Source of the DNA: Paenibacillus sp. E222
Lineage (GTDB): Bacteria; Bacillota; Bacilli; Paenibacillales; Paenibacillaceae
NCBI RefSeq assembly: GCF_013401555.1
Contig: NZ_CP058552.1
Location: 4,836,001-4,900,000 of the forward strand
Length of the DNA: 64,000 nucleotides
Reading direction: 5' to 3'
The notes under the pieces were generated by a model. The model ran no database searches. It was not told the origin of the DNA and saw nothing but the letters and a program-made list of their open reading frames with translations. Made by a program: the position numbers and the translations under genes. Below are positions 18,203-27,512 of the stretch, piece after piece; the stretch's first letter is position 1; every line of letters begins with the position of its first letter.

Positions 18203-19228
18203 ATGAAAAAAAATAAATTTCTTAAATTTTTAGGTTGGTTTTTAGGAATTTTACTTTGTATGGGTATGGTAGGTTATATAGCAGTTACAAATAACCCACA
18301 ATTAGTAGTAGGTATCATTCAAAAAGGAATATATAAAGAAGCGAATCCCAATAGTTTTGAACCGTTAAATGGAGCGTATAAAGGTCTCAAAGCAAATGGT
18401 CAATACTTAATTAGTGAAATTAGATACAGTGAAGAATATCCAAATAGTTATCTTGATATTATTTACCCTGATAATAATACTGAAGTAGATCGTCCCACTC
18501 TTTTCTATTTTCACGGAGGAGGATTTTTTGGGGGAAGTAAAAATATGGGAGACCCTCTTGCTGAAAGTGAGGCTACTTATTTAATCGATGATATTGTGGC
18601 TAAGGGATATAATGTGGTTAATGTAGATTATGCTTTAGTACCTGATTATCATTTTCCAACTCCGTTAGTGCAAATGAATCAGGCAATAGCATATATTAAA
18701 CAACACGCTGAAGAATATAATCTTAATGTGAACAATGTTGTTTTAATGGGTTCTTCGGCAGGAGGAATTATGACATCTCAATATGGAAGCATTCTTACGA
18801 ATGAACATTATGCAAGTTTACTAGGCATAGTACCAAGTATTGAAAAAGATAAAGTAAAGGCACTCGTAATTGACGATGCACCATTAGATTATAAAAATTT
18901 TCCACTAGGAACAAAAATGTTAGTAGGGAACTATGTTTCTGGATCGATTTATTTAAGCGATGATGAAATTAAAAAATACAACAACATTTACCATATAACT
19001 AGTGAATATCCAGCAACTTTCTTATTAGGGAGTGAATATCGTAAAGATATGCTTACATTACACGAGGCACTTGAAAAGGTAGATGTAGAAAATGAGTTAG
19101 TAGATCCGTTAGTTGAATATGGAATTGAAAAACCACACGGATTTGTTGCAAATTTACGAAATGATGAAATCTCTATGGAAGCATTCCATAGATTTATAGA
19201 TTTCATAAATAATGAGACAAAAAAATAA
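18203..19228 (+). CDS. Membrane-anchored alpha/beta hydrolase (esterase)
   Basis: 341-residue esterase of the HSL/acetyl-hydrolase type. An N-terminal hydrophobic helix (FLKFLGWFLGILLCMGMVGY) suggests anchoring on the outer face of the membrane. HGGGFFGGSKN gives the oxyanion hole, GSSAGG the nucleophile, DDAPLDY precedes the acid region and EKPHGFV the catalytic histidine. AAAGGAG lies 8 nt before the ATG at 18203; the frame is open slightly upstream. Codon use is markedly AT-rich compared with the pectin locus, suggesting separate acquisition. Its closest relatives in the window are the broken copies at 25125-26060. Substrate unknown. Confidence 0.85.
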   Translation: MKKNKFLKFLGWFLGILLCMGMVGYIAVTNNPQLVVGIIQKGIYKEANPNSFEPLNGAYKGLKANGQYLISEIRYSEEYPNSYLDIIYPDNNTEVDRPTLFYFHGGGFFGGSKNMGDPLAESEATYLIDDIVAKGYNVVNVDYALVPDYHFPTPLVQMNQAIAYIKQHAEEYNLNVNNVVLMGSSAGGIMTSQYGSILTNEHYASLLGIVPSIEKDKVKALVIDDAPLDYKNFPLGTKMLVGNYVSGSIYLSDDEIKKYNNIYHITSEYPATFLLGSEYRKDMLTLHEALEKVDVENELVDPLVEYGIEKPHGFVANLRNDEISMEAFHRFIDFINNETKK

Positions 19229-19373
19229 AAATGAATGTTTAAGGTTAAATATCCCTGAATCCGTGATGCTTGCCATGTGTCAGCACTAGATTTATAGAAG
19301 CTAATGAACGTAAAATGAAGAAAATGTTGTGTTTTCTAGCATTCTTTAATTTGTACCACAAAGGTGAATGTTC

Positions 19374-19690
19374 ATGGCTCCTAAATTTACCCTTGAAGCG
19401 TCCAGCGACTTTCTCATATCGTGGGCAGGACTTGTAATTGATGGTCAGATGTTAGATCAAACTCAACTGAACAGACGCTTGAATCATACGGGCATTGATG
19501 ACGTCGAAGTGCCTCATCTCTCACGAGGATATCGTTCGTGCTTATCTCGGTCTGTTGTGCCAAGGCAAGAGTGACATGGATCATATCGAGTCTATCGAAA
19601 GGATCACTTTTTCCCAAAGCTTTAGGGATCTGAAAGATGACCTCTGCACCTACGATGCGACAACGCTTGGATCAAGCCGCTCTTGGTGGG
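19374..19690 (+). pseudogene. Transposase N-terminal remnant, probably IS1380 family
   Basis: Two overlapping frames read as one broken protein: APKFTLEASSDFLISWAGLV, DGQMLDQTQLNRRLNHTGID, VPHLS, then one frame over HEDIVRAYLGLLCQGKSD and MDHIESIERITF. The pattern resembles the N-terminus of IS1380-type transposases. A frameshift lies near 19525 and the catalytic part is missing. Family assignment is from memory of motif style and moderately sure. Confidence 0.6.
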
Positions 19691-19810
19691 GAATGGTAAA
19701 CGAATGGGAAGTTTTAGTAAAATATGCGAATGGTCGGTTGCTCAGATATCAAAAATTCTACTGTTGATTTTGATTGGTTTGATTACGGAGGGATTGAAAT
19801 CATGAGATCA
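19690..19810 (+). pseudogene. Shard of a GH43 C-terminus
   Basis: WEVLVKYANGRLL and, one frame over, VDFDWFDYGGIE match the end of the GH43 enzyme at 14184 (WEVLFENADGRLL and VDFDWFDYQGVDE). Only about 120 bp remain, fused to the transposase remnant, so it marks the broken edge of a lost second GH43 gene. Confidence 0.75.
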
Positions 19811-19873
19811 TAAAATAGCGTAGACAAGTAGAAAGCAAGGAGTAACAATGAAAAAGTTTTAATTTTTATAATA

Positions 19874-19920
19874 GAAAACACAAAATGCCGCTAAAGTTAG
19901 CGGCATTTTGTGTTTTCTTT
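19874..19920 (+). terminator. Strong bidirectional terminator
   Basis: GAAAACACAAAATGCCGCTAA pairs along its whole length with the complementary arm ending TTTTGTGTTTTC around an AGT loop, a ~20-bp stem with A and T runs on its flanks. It follows the GH43 shard. Confidence 0.85.
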
Positions 19921-20024
19921 AAGTCTGGCAACTTAGATGTTGAAGCCCATGTTGTATGCTCGATATTTTAGCATTTATAAGATAACAAGAGGTTTCACCT
20001 ATCATCTTATTTTATCCATTAGCC

Positions 20025-20870
20025 TTAATCTTTGTAATCCGCATCAATGGTTGTTTCTTTCCATTCTTCCATGCTTTCAAGCAGGAGGGTAAATTTGTGT
20101 TTGGCCGCTTGATAAGCTTGTTGCCCCAGAAGCAAACGGAGAGGGGGGGAGGGAATTTCAACAATACGAATGAGTGCCTCGGCTAATTTAACAGGATCGC
20201 CGGCTTCTTGACCAGCCCCAAGTTGAACCCCTTGCAACATTTGACCCACAATGGATTCTTTGTATTCAGGTATGGATGTCTCGGTCTTCACAGAAGAGCG
20301 ACCGCCCCAATCTGTGCGGAAGCTACTTGGCTCAATCAAAGACACATGAATATTAAAAGGAGCAAGTTCTTGCGCAAGACTTTCCGAAATCCCTTCAACT
20401 GCGTATTTTGTAGCGTGATAATATCCAAGTGTCGGGAATGAAGTCAGACCACCAATGGAAGAAAAGTTGATAATATGTCCACTTTTTTGATTGCGCATGT
20501 GAGGAAGTACGGCATTTGTTACATGCATCAGCCCCCAAAAGTTGATTTCGAACATGCGGCGAGTCTCCTCTTCAATACTTTCTTCTACTGAACTGAAATA
20601 TCCGATGCCCGCATTGTTCACTAAGACATCAATACGATTAAACTTTTCAATCGTTTGATCAATAGCCGTACGAATTTGATCTGGACTGGTCACATCCAAC
20701 GGGAGCATGAGCGTACTTTCTTCATGGCCCGCGGTAATATCTGTGATCTGCTCCACATTACGAGCAGTTACGACCACTTTATATCCAGCACGAATCGCTT
20801 GTTCAGCGATCTGACGTCCAAACCCTGTTGAGCATCCAGTAATAAACCAAACCTTATCTTGTTGAGACAA
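20025..20870 (-). CDS. SDR family oxidoreductase
   Basis: 281-residue classical short-chain dehydrogenase. The NAD(P)-binding loop is TGCSTGFG, followed by NNAGIGY, the catalytic serine in IINFSSIGG, and YHATKYAVEG with the YxxxK pair. TTG at 20870 lies about 8 nt after AAGGAG and is preferred; the GTG at 20879 abuts that site. It is downstream of a MerR gene on the same strand, with a palindrome shared with the other MerR gene in the gap, so a MerR-controlled aldehyde or ketone reductase is likely. Substrate unknown. Confidence 0.9.
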   Translation of the reverse strand: MSQQDKVWFITGCSTGFGRQIAEQAIRAGYKVVVTARNVEQITDITAGHEESTLMLPLDVTSPDQIRTAIDQTIEKFNRIDVLVNNAGIGYFSSVEESIEEETRRMFEINFWGLMHVTNAVLPHMRNQKSGHIINFSSIGGLTSFPTLGYYHATKYAVEGISESLAQELAPFNIHVSLIEPSSFRTDWGGRSSVKTETSIPEYKESIVGQMLQGVQLGAGQEAGDPVKLAEALIRIVEIPSPPLRLLLGQQAYQAAKHKFTLLLESMEEWKETTIDADYKD

Positions 20871-20908
20871 TATAATCACTCCTTCAAGTTGATAACCATA
20901 CTTTAAAT

Positions 20909-20927
20909 GTTAAAGTTAACTTGAAGT
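20909..20927. promoter_or_regulatory. Probable MerR operator, copy 2
   Basis: The same 19-mer as at 344-362 lies between the MerR gene and the SDR start. A weaker relative, GTTAGAGTTCACTTTATGT, lies at 21338-21356 upstream of the MerR start, so the regulator may control both itself and the SDR. Confidence 0.6.
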
Positions 20928-20949
20928 CAATATTTTTTTTACAAAGCTT

Positions 20950-21318
20950 TTATTTCATCTTTTTAAACATTAATACATCGTAGATCGCGATCTTGCGAAT
21001 GATCTTTTCCAAATGGAATTGCGTCTGTGCTACAGACTGTTCGACCTTGGCCTTGTGCTCCAACAAGAAATACTTTCTGGCATCCAGCGATACGTCACCT
21101 TGCCGAATCAACTCTGTGTATGCCTTTATATCCTCAATGGACATTCCAGTGTCTTTCAGAGCAATGACCAACTCCAGCCATTCGAGTACCTCATCCGAAT
21201 ATTCTCTCCTACCTGATGTACCTCTCTGTACATGAGGCAATATACCTTCCTGCTCATAATAGCGAAGAGTAGAGGGTCGAAGGCCGGTAATTCTTTCGAT
21301 CTCGCTGATACTATACAT
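20950..21318 (-). CDS. MerR family transcriptional regulator
   Basis: 122-residue regulator with a MerR winged helix (MYSISEIERITGLRPSTLRY, YEQEGILPHV), a middle region, and a dimerisation coiled coil (QTQFHLEKIIRKIAIYDVLM). There is no cysteine-rich metal loop, so it belongs with the redox- or aldehyde-responsive or orphan MerR group. Near-identical to the truncated MerR at the left edge. It is followed by the SDR gene after a 79-bp gap carrying the shared operator. Confidence 0.9.
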   Translation of the reverse strand: MYSISEIERITGLRPSTLRYYEQEGILPHVQRGTSGRREYSDEVLEWLELVIALKDTGMSIEDIKAYTELIRQGDVSLDARKYFLLEHKAKVEQSVAQTQFHLEKIIRKIAIYDVLMFKKMK

Positions 21319-21498
21319 GATTGAGTATCCTTTCGTTGTTAGAGTTCACTTTATGTTTAGCTCACCCAAAATCCCCGTTGAAACTAAGTCTATAAGAAGA
21401 ACTACTCCCTCTTCAGAGAAAAGGAGTAATTAGTAGCATGATGGTTTATGCAAAACAGCCTAGACTCATTCTTATCCGAATGCCTCACAAAATAGAAA

Positions 21499-22185
21499 TT
21501 ATTGTCTAGTATCAAATAAAGTTTTTGAAATTTTTTGGGTTAAATAATCGATATGAGGAACGATGAGATTATCATCCACCAAATGGAGCTTTTCAGGTCT
21601 GAATAACTGTAACTTTTTCAATTTGTAAAAATCATAAAGTACTTGTTCGATAGTCAAACCATTCATCAACAGATATTTAGTATCTAACATCGTATTTAAT
21701 AATTGGTCCTGCAGAATTAGTACTTGTCCGTTTAATTCATTGAATACACTATTTCTCATACCCTCATGATAAAAGGTGAGCAATTGTTTTTCTCTTTCTT
21801 GTGTGACGACTAATAATTGTTCGTAAATTTCTGGGTAAACACTAAAAAGATCATGTTTATACTCCTCAGTAACAAACATCGTTAAAGAAACAGATTGTTC
21901 AAATAGCTGCTGAAAGCGCACAGCATATAAACTTTCTTCTTCTGGTGGTTCCCCAATAATCACCTCTTTAAAGTAATCAATAATTGTATTGGTAACGATC
22001 TGAATAATCTCTTCTTTTGTTGAGAAATACTTATATAAAGTAACTCTACTAATATTCATGATCTTTGCTATCTCATCCATACTCAAAGAATGAAATCCAC
22101 TCTTTCGTATAAATGGTAATAATCTAAAAAGTAATTTTTCCTGGGTTTGAAGAAACTTCTGCATTTTTTTTTGCTCATCCTTCAA
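21499..22185 (-). CDS. TetR/AcrR family transcriptional regulator
   Basis: About 228 residues. The N-terminal HTH reads SLSMDEIAKIMNISRVTLYK followed by YFSTKEEIIQ, the TetR signature; the C-terminal helical ligand domain is unassigned. The TTG at 22185 is about 8 nt after AGGGGG and is preferred to a GTG nine bases upstream that overlaps it. It is divergent from the aldo/keto reductase at 22329, which is its likely target. The 180-bp gap downstream towards the MerR gene shows nothing notable. Confidence 0.88.
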   Translation of the reverse strand: MKDEQKKMQKFLQTQEKLLFRLLPFIRKSGFHSLSMDEIAKIMNISRVTLYKYFSTKEEIIQIVTNTIIDYFKEVIIGEPPEEESLYAVRFQQLFEQSVSLTMFVTEEYKHDLFSVYPEIYEQLLVVTQEREKQLLTFYHEGMRNSVFNELNGQVLILQDQLLNTMLDTKYLLMNGLTIEQVLYDFYKLKKLQLFRPEKLHLVDDNLIVPHIDYLTQKISKTLFDTRQ

Positions 22186-22328
22186 ATTAGTCACCCCCTT
22201 ATGTAAATAGTATAACTGAAAATAAACATTTTATAAACATTACTTAGTTAACACTAAATATAAAAGTTGTAAAGTTTGCTTAACAATGATATGCTTATCT
22301 CGATTCCACTCACAAAGGAGAGAGCGCA

Positions 22329-23297
22329 TTGAAAACAAGAAAATTAGGCAATAGTGATGTTACAGTATCTACTATCGGGTTAGGTCTTATGGGTATGTCT
22401 GGGGTATATGGGCAGAGTAATGATGAGCAATCAATCAAAACAATACAAAGAGCTGTGGACATAGGTGTAAATTTGTTAGATACTGCTGATGTGTATGGAA
22501 ACGGGCATAATGAAGAATTGCTCGGTCGAGCACTGAAAGGCCGTAGAGATCAAGCAATTGTTGCTACGAAGTTTGCAATCGGTCCTAATTTTCAAGGGGT
22601 TAATGGGCATCCAGACTATGTAAGAAAAGCAATAGAGGATAGCCTGCGCAGACTAGATCTCGATTATATTGATCTCTATTATCAACATCGCGTGGATCCA
22701 AGTGTTCCAATCGAAGAAACAGTTGGAGCTATGGCAGACTTAATTAAGGAAGGGAAAGTTCGTTTTCTCGGGTTATCCGAAGCATCAGCACAAACGATAA
22801 GACGTGCTCATTCTGTACATCCTATTTCTGCTCTACAAACGGAATACTCCCTTTGGAGCAGAGACGTAGAGAATGAAATTCTGCCAGTTATTAATGAACT
22901 AGGTATTACGTTTGTTGCTTACAGCCCTTTAAGTCGCGGATTTATTTCGGGGGAAATACGAAAATTTGAGGATCTTGCAGCTGATGATGTTCGCAGATAT
23001 TTACCACGTTTTCAACCAGATAATTTTCAAAAGAATGTAGACATTACAGATGAAATTACAAGAATTGCTAAAGAAAAAGGATGTACACCTTCACAGTTGG
23101 CATTGGCTTGGACGATCGCTAAAGGTGCGCTACCAATACCAGGCACAAGACGTGTCCATTATTTAGAGGAGAATGCTGGTGCTGCGGATATCACGCTGAC
23201 ATCAGATGACTTGACACGAATTGAAGCTGTTAGCCCTGAATCAGCCGTTCAAGGTGGGAGATACGATGAAAATAGTATGAAAGGTCTCAATCTCTAG
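22329..23297 (+). CDS. Aldo/keto reductase
   Basis: 322-residue NADPH-dependent reductase of the YajO/YhdN type. Catalytic tetrad residues are visible: [16 protein letters not shown] (Asp, Tyr), VATKFAIG (Lys) and [14 protein letters not shown] (His). The C-terminal cofactor motif reads [13 protein letters not shown]. It starts with TTG behind AAAGGAG and is followed by a strong terminator. It is divergent from a TetR gene, a frequent pairing in aldehyde detoxification. Confidence 0.92.
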   Translation: MKTRKLGNSDVTVSTIGLGLMGMSGVYGQSNDEQSIKTIQRAVDIGVNLLDTADVYGNGHNEELLGRALKGRRDQAIVATKFAIGPNFQGVNGHPDYVRKAIEDSLRRLDLDYIDLYYQHRVDPSVPIEETVGAMADLIKEGKVRFLGLSEASAQTIRRAHSVHPISALQTEYSLWSRDVENEILPVINELGITFVAYSPLSRGFISGEIRKFEDLAADDVRRYLPRFQPDNFQKNVDITDEITRIAKEKGCTPSQLALAWTIAKGALPIPGTRRVHYLEENAGAADITLTSDDLTRIEAVSPESAVQGGRYDENSMKGLNL

Positions 23298-23308
23298 GAA
23301 ATTTATAC

Positions 23309-23356
23309 AAAAAAACAACCGCTCCCAATTAAACCAGGGAGCGGTTGTTTTTTTGT
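23309..23356. terminator. Rho-independent terminator
   Basis: AAAAACAACCGCTCCC and GGGAGCGGTTGTTTTTTT form a 14-bp-plus stem with A and T runs, serving the aldo/keto reductase and possibly the convergent hydrolase gene. Confidence 0.9.
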
Positions 23357-23378
23357 ATTTCATATTAAATTGTTATTT

Positions 23379-24530
23379 CTAATCCAAATTTTTAACTCTT
23401 ACATCTTGCCAATTTGTTGTATTCTTCATGATTTCCGGAGCGTTCCCACGAAATACCTTACTTGCTTCATTATCATTCATCAGAGTATAACGAAACCAAG
23501 CTGTCATATATCCATCTGCGTGAGAAAGAGTGTGACCATGCTCGACATTTTTCCTTCTTGCCATGACAGCAGGTATGCCTTTACTTAGATCGGAATAGTT
23601 CTCATATAATGATTTGTAAGGTGAAATGAGTTCCGCATCCGATTCGCCTGTGCTTGCTAACATGAAATATGGTATTTTTATTTGGGTAACGTCGTAGTCC
23701 CATTTTAAGGATTTAGCAAGTTCCAACCCCGGCGTGCTGGCAGTATAGATCGACGTAAACATATCACTGTTGCTGAATCTAGTTACCGCATTGATGGCTC
23801 CAACTCCTCCTTGTGAATGTCCAGATATGCCAATGTTATTTGTATCTAACCTATCATAAAAGATACTATCTGTATCACTATTCAAGCCTAAAATAAATTT
23901 TAAAGCGTCGGAAGATGACTGTCCCGACCACGAGCTATCATCATCATTTCCTATAACGACAAATCCCCAAGAAGCCAGATGTTTAAAGACTTCACTAAAT
24001 TTCGAAAATGGTACACCGGTACCATTGGCTATAACAACGATAGGGTGTTTTTCAGAGCTTTGCTCAAGTAATGAGGGATACCATACTTTAAACTTATCGA
24101 ATAATTTTTCATCACTTTTAAATTCAATGTCGCTAGTTTTGAATTCTCCAAGTCTGGTATATTTTTTTTCAATGGGGTAGGCAGCATCAACTTTATTGTA
24201 ATACTTCTTTTCGATCATAGGCTGATTCAGAATCTGTTTGAAAATTAAAAAACCGAACAGTAGCCATAACCCTGTTGCAATGAGAACAGAAAGTACCATA
24301 GCTATCTTACCGAGCTTCTTATTGGGTTTCCCAATGGGAAGCTTATTTTTATCAGTCCTACAACCAAAAATGATCTGGAGCAAATCAATTAAAACACCCA
24401 GCCCTAAAAAACCAACTGTAAAAAGATATAATATGCCAGTGACTATTTTTCCTTCATAAAACCGGTGTATTCCAAATACACCCAAAAATAAACAAAGTAG
24501 AATATCTATAATTTTCGACCTTTTTGACAA
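23379..24530 (-). CDS. TM2 domain-alpha/beta hydrolase fusion
   Basis: 383-residue membrane protein. The first ~60 residues form a TM2 domain with two helices and the turn motif (LFLGVFGIHRFYEGK, GLGVLIDLLQII). A third helix follows near residues 72-98. The rest is an extracytoplasmic alpha/beta hydrolase resembling the dienelactone hydrolase/acylhydrolase group: NGTGVP oxyanion region, GHSQGG nucleophile, HGHTLSHADG with the likely catalytic histidine. TTG start follows AAGGAGG. It is divergent from a TetR-type gene. The combination is unusual; substrate unknown. Confidence 0.83.
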   Translation of the reverse strand: MSKRSKIIDILLCLFLGVFGIHRFYEGKIVTGILYLFTVGFLGLGVLIDLLQIIFGCRTDKNKLPIGKPNKKLGKIAMVLSVLIATGLWLLFGFLIFKQILNQPMIEKKYYNKVDAAYPIEKKYTRLGEFKTSDIEFKSDEKLFDKFKVWYPSLLEQSSEKHPIVVIANGTGVPFSKFSEVFKHLASWGFVVIGNDDDSSWSGQSSSDALKFILGLNSDTDSIFYDRLDTNNIGISGHSQGGVGAINAVTRFSNSDMFTSIYTASTPGLELAKSLKWDYDVTQIKIPYFMLASTGESDAELISPYKSLYENYSDLSKGIPAVMARRKNVEHGHTLSHADGYMTAWFRYTLMNDNEASKVFRGNAPEIMKNTTNWQDVRVKNLD

Positions 24531-24623
24531 AATGTAACCTCCTTGACAACCTCTTGATGCAGCTGTATCATTTTTGCGCGAGACAATGTTAAGGAGTCGA
24601 TTACAAAATCTCTCTTAGAACTT

Positions 24624-25073
24624 ATGGAAAATCGCTCATTCGATGAAATCACCATAACGGATATAGTGAAAAATGCTTTAGTCGGCCGTGCGTCCTTTTA
24701 TCGAAACTTCTTTAGTAAAGAAGATGTATTAAAACAGTATCTACTCCGTTTGATTAGCGAATGGGGGACAGAATTTGAAAATAGTGAAAATCCCAACATT
24801 GTTGTAAGTTTGTTCGGTCATTATAAAAAGTATAGCCAGTATTACCTTCTGCTTTATCGTTCAGGTTTATCCTATTTGGTATTAGATAATATTAGGACGG
24901 TATGTGGTCCAAAGCCAGATCAAGATGATATACCCGCATACTTTAGCGCATGGTTTGCCGGAGCCTTGTTTGGTTGGATTGACGAATGGATTACACGGGG
25001 GATGAAACAAGAACCTGAGGAAATGGCGAGGTTATTAGAGGAGGTTGATCGGCGTTCTAAAGAAATGATTTAA
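24624..25073 (+). CDS. TetR/AcrR-type regulator, start uncertain, possibly 5'-truncated
   Basis: 149 residues from the ATG at 24624. Homology to a TetR HTH clearly begins upstream: in frame from about 24579 one reads RDNVKESITKSLLELMENRS, but no ATG, GTG or TTG lies between the stop at 24555 and 24624. From 24624 the protein would lack the first helix of the HTH (FDEITITDIVKNALVGRASF remains). It may use a rare start or be a damaged gene. It is divergent from the TM2-hydrolase gene, its likely target. Confidence 0.7.
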   Translation: MENRSFDEITITDIVKNALVGRASFYRNFFSKEDVLKQYLLRLISEWGTEFENSENPNIVVSLFGHYKKYSQYYLLLYRSGLSYLVLDNIRTVCGPKPDQDDIPAYFSAWFAGALFGWIDEWITRGMKQEPEEMARLLEEVDRRSKEMI

Positions 25074-25124
25074 TGTAACGAGAGAATGAAAGGAAGGAGC
25101 CATCGGCTCCTTCACACTCTGATA

Positions 25125-26060
25125 TTATTTTGTGAGACTGCCTTTTGTATACTTATCAATAAATTGCACTAATCTCTTAAAAGCTTCTTGTGCGTTTTTG
25201 TCTGTTCTTAAATTTGCTAAGTAACCATGGGCGATGTCACCATGTGTTTTATCTAAATAAAAATAGTCATTATCTACCTCATATGATGTAAGCTTATCGG
25301 ACAATGCCTGCATATCTTTTGGAAACCCATCGCCATTGGCAGCATTGATAAATGAAGGGGGATAATCACCGTTTACATGCAAAATAGCATTATATTGTTC
25401 TGCAAGTTTGCTGCTATTGAATTCATTAGTGCCTATACCTAGGTAGTTACCAATGATAACTCTTGTAGCAAAATTAAGTTCGTCAGTCTTTATCGGTGCA
25501 TCGTCAATTACTAAAGCTTTTACTTCTTTGGTAGTAAGTAATGGATGGATGTTGAAACTATCCGCATAATCTTTGAAGAAATAATTGCGCCATATTCTTC
25601 TTATTAAGGTATCCGTATTAAGATACGATATGTCCAAATAGCTATTGGATAATCGCTGTTAATATAGTTTATTACACTAAACTGGTTTGCTATCTCCTTA
25701 TTATTAAAGAATACAGAATCATCTAAATTATTGGCTACGAGTACTTTGATAGAAAAAATTATCAAAAGAAGGAATATCAAGCGGTGCATCAACAACAAGT
25801 GCTTTAACATCATCTGAGGTTAATTTAGGCAATTCTGCGAAGTTAAAAACTTTCGCGTAGTCAGAACTAGATAGGATGGCAACATACTGTGCTGTCATAA
25901 TGGCCCCCAACAGTTCTTTGTTTGGCACATTCGTAATGTGCCAATATCTAATATTGCTGTATTTAGAGTCCAACGTATGATCTGGAATATCATTGTTATA
26001 TTCATCGCTTCTTCATCAGATTGGAATAAATCTGTCATTGCATCATTTTGGAGATACCCC
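25125..26060 (-). pseudogene. Two fused, broken alpha/beta hydrolase copies
   Basis: Both halves match the esterase at 18203. The promoter-proximal part reads GAIMTAQYVAILSSSDYAKV, VKALVVDAPLD, then one frame over EIANQFSVINYINSDYP. It then jumps back in homology to TKEVKALVIDDAPI, VIIGNYLGIG and the natural C-terminus AHGYLANLRTDKNAQEAF. So the C-terminal half of one copy is joined to a truncated second copy. The N-terminal HGGG and nucleophile regions are missing, and frameshifts lie near 25640 and 25740. Confidence 0.8.
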
Positions 26061-26102
26061 GAAGTGAATAAGTGACTCCAAATCCCCGTTTACAACATTG
26101 AA

Positions 26103-27272
26103 CTATTTATCCAATAAATCTAGTCCATAACTATTAATATTTCCATTTATTGCATTAATAATCCAGTCAGCTATACTTTTATCTTCTGAATATTTCTTAC
26201 TATAAAAATTAGGAGAAGGTAAGATGGTATGCGGAGTTAAATTTTTTCCATCTTTATTTTTCTCTATCTCATTCCAAATATAAATTCCGACATTAGGAAT
26301 GTTCTCTTGTAAATCAGCTACCATTTTTGCAAGGTCTTTTTCATAGATATCGCCATTTTCATTTGTTGTGGATAAAATTCCATTTCTAAAATAAGATTGG
26401 TATGTGCTTAGTGCTTCATCTCTTAAAGAACTACCAAATAGAATTTTTATTTTATTACCATATTTTTTTGATAGGCTGGTTAAACTGTCTAAGGTAATAT
26501 TATCACTCACTAATCTATCTGAAATCTCTTTTGGCGTTTGCCACATATTTTCAGCGACATCATGCCAAGTGTCCGTTAAAAGTAATGAACTATCTACAGC
26601 TACTGTTACATTATTTACTTGAGGAAAATACTGTGTAATAATATCATCTGCAAGTAATGAGGTACCAAATCCTCCTGCACTAAAACCTGCGATAAGAAGT
26701 GTATCTGGATTAGGTATATATTTCATCGCTTCTTTCATAAAAGAAGTGTAGTTAATATATCCATTATGATAAAGAATTTGTTTATTACCATTTAAGTCTG
26801 TATATTCATATTCGCCACTTCCTGCATGAAGATCTCCTGTTGAATAAGGTATTGCTAATATTGTCCAATCTTTGAAAGGATTTTCTTTATTATTACTTGC
26901 TATTCCAAATTTAACACCAAAGTCAACGTCAGCATAATCTGCATAAAAACCGCCGTCATCATTTAAAGGTCTTGCAGCTGTGTATTCATCTACTGCTAAT
27001 CCACCACCAAAGAAATATACTAATGTTTTATTTTCTTTTCCCACTTTTATTAAACTATGCCAATCCTTTCCGTTTGAAGACTTAGTTCCTTCTGGAGTTA
27101 TACGATACCATTCTCCTACTTTTGGTTCACCACTTAATTCTGGTGCTTTCCATTTCAGAAAATTTTGTAATCCTACATAACCGACAACACCAATAATTAC
27201 TAGAATCCCTAACACTAAGGCTGATATTTTCCATCTCTTTTTCAGTTTTTTCTGTTTGATTTTATTACTCAT
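26103..27272 (-). CDS. Membrane-anchored pectinacetylesterase-like hydrolase
   Basis: 389-residue hydrolase with a basic N-terminus and one membrane helix (ISALVLGILVIIGVVGYVGL), so the enzyme probably faces outwards. The body matches the PAE/Notum-like fold seen four more times in this window: YFFGGGLAVDEYTAARP (oxyanion), IPYSTGDLHAGSGEYEY, GFSAGGFG (nucleophile serine), VDSSLLL (acid region) and LTPHTIL (histidine). It is AT-rich, unlike the soluble paralogues at 40126, 62149 and 63276. It is divergent from the two-component system at 27513, which may control it. Acetyl-ester substrate is inferred from family. Confidence 0.83.
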   Translation of the reverse strand: MSNKIKQKKLKKRWKISALVLGILVIIGVVGYVGLQNFLKWKAPELSGEPKVGEWYRITPEGTKSSNGKDWHSLIKVGKENKTLVYFFGGGLAVDEYTAARPLNDDGGFYADYADVDFGVKFGIASNNKENPFKDWTILAIPYSTGDLHAGSGEYEYTDLNGNKQILYHNGYINYTSFMKEAMKYIPNPDTLLIAGFSAGGFGTSLLADDIITQYFPQVNNVTVAVDSSLLLTDTWHDVAENMWQTPKEISDRLVSDNITLDSLTSLSKKYGNKIKILFGSSLRDEALSTYQSYFRNGILSTTNENGDIYEKDLAKMVADLQENIPNVGIYIWNEIEKNKDGKNLTPHTILPSPNFYSKKYSEDKSIADWIINAINGNINSYGLDLLDK

Positions 27273-27512
27273 TTTAATTTTCCTTTTCTGTAAGTTTATT
27301 TTTGAAATTGATTTGCTTCTTATATAGCTATAGCCGTATCTTTATCTTTTCAATCAATAGCATTCCTCCTTGATCTTTTCATAGGTCGTTATATATGGAA
27401 ACAGCACTAGTTTAGCTGTACAATGTAAACTGAAACTCAACTGTATATGTTTATTTTCAATTTACTTTTCAACGGTAAAATGAGACATCTTATGATTAGA
27501 GGAGATATTTCT

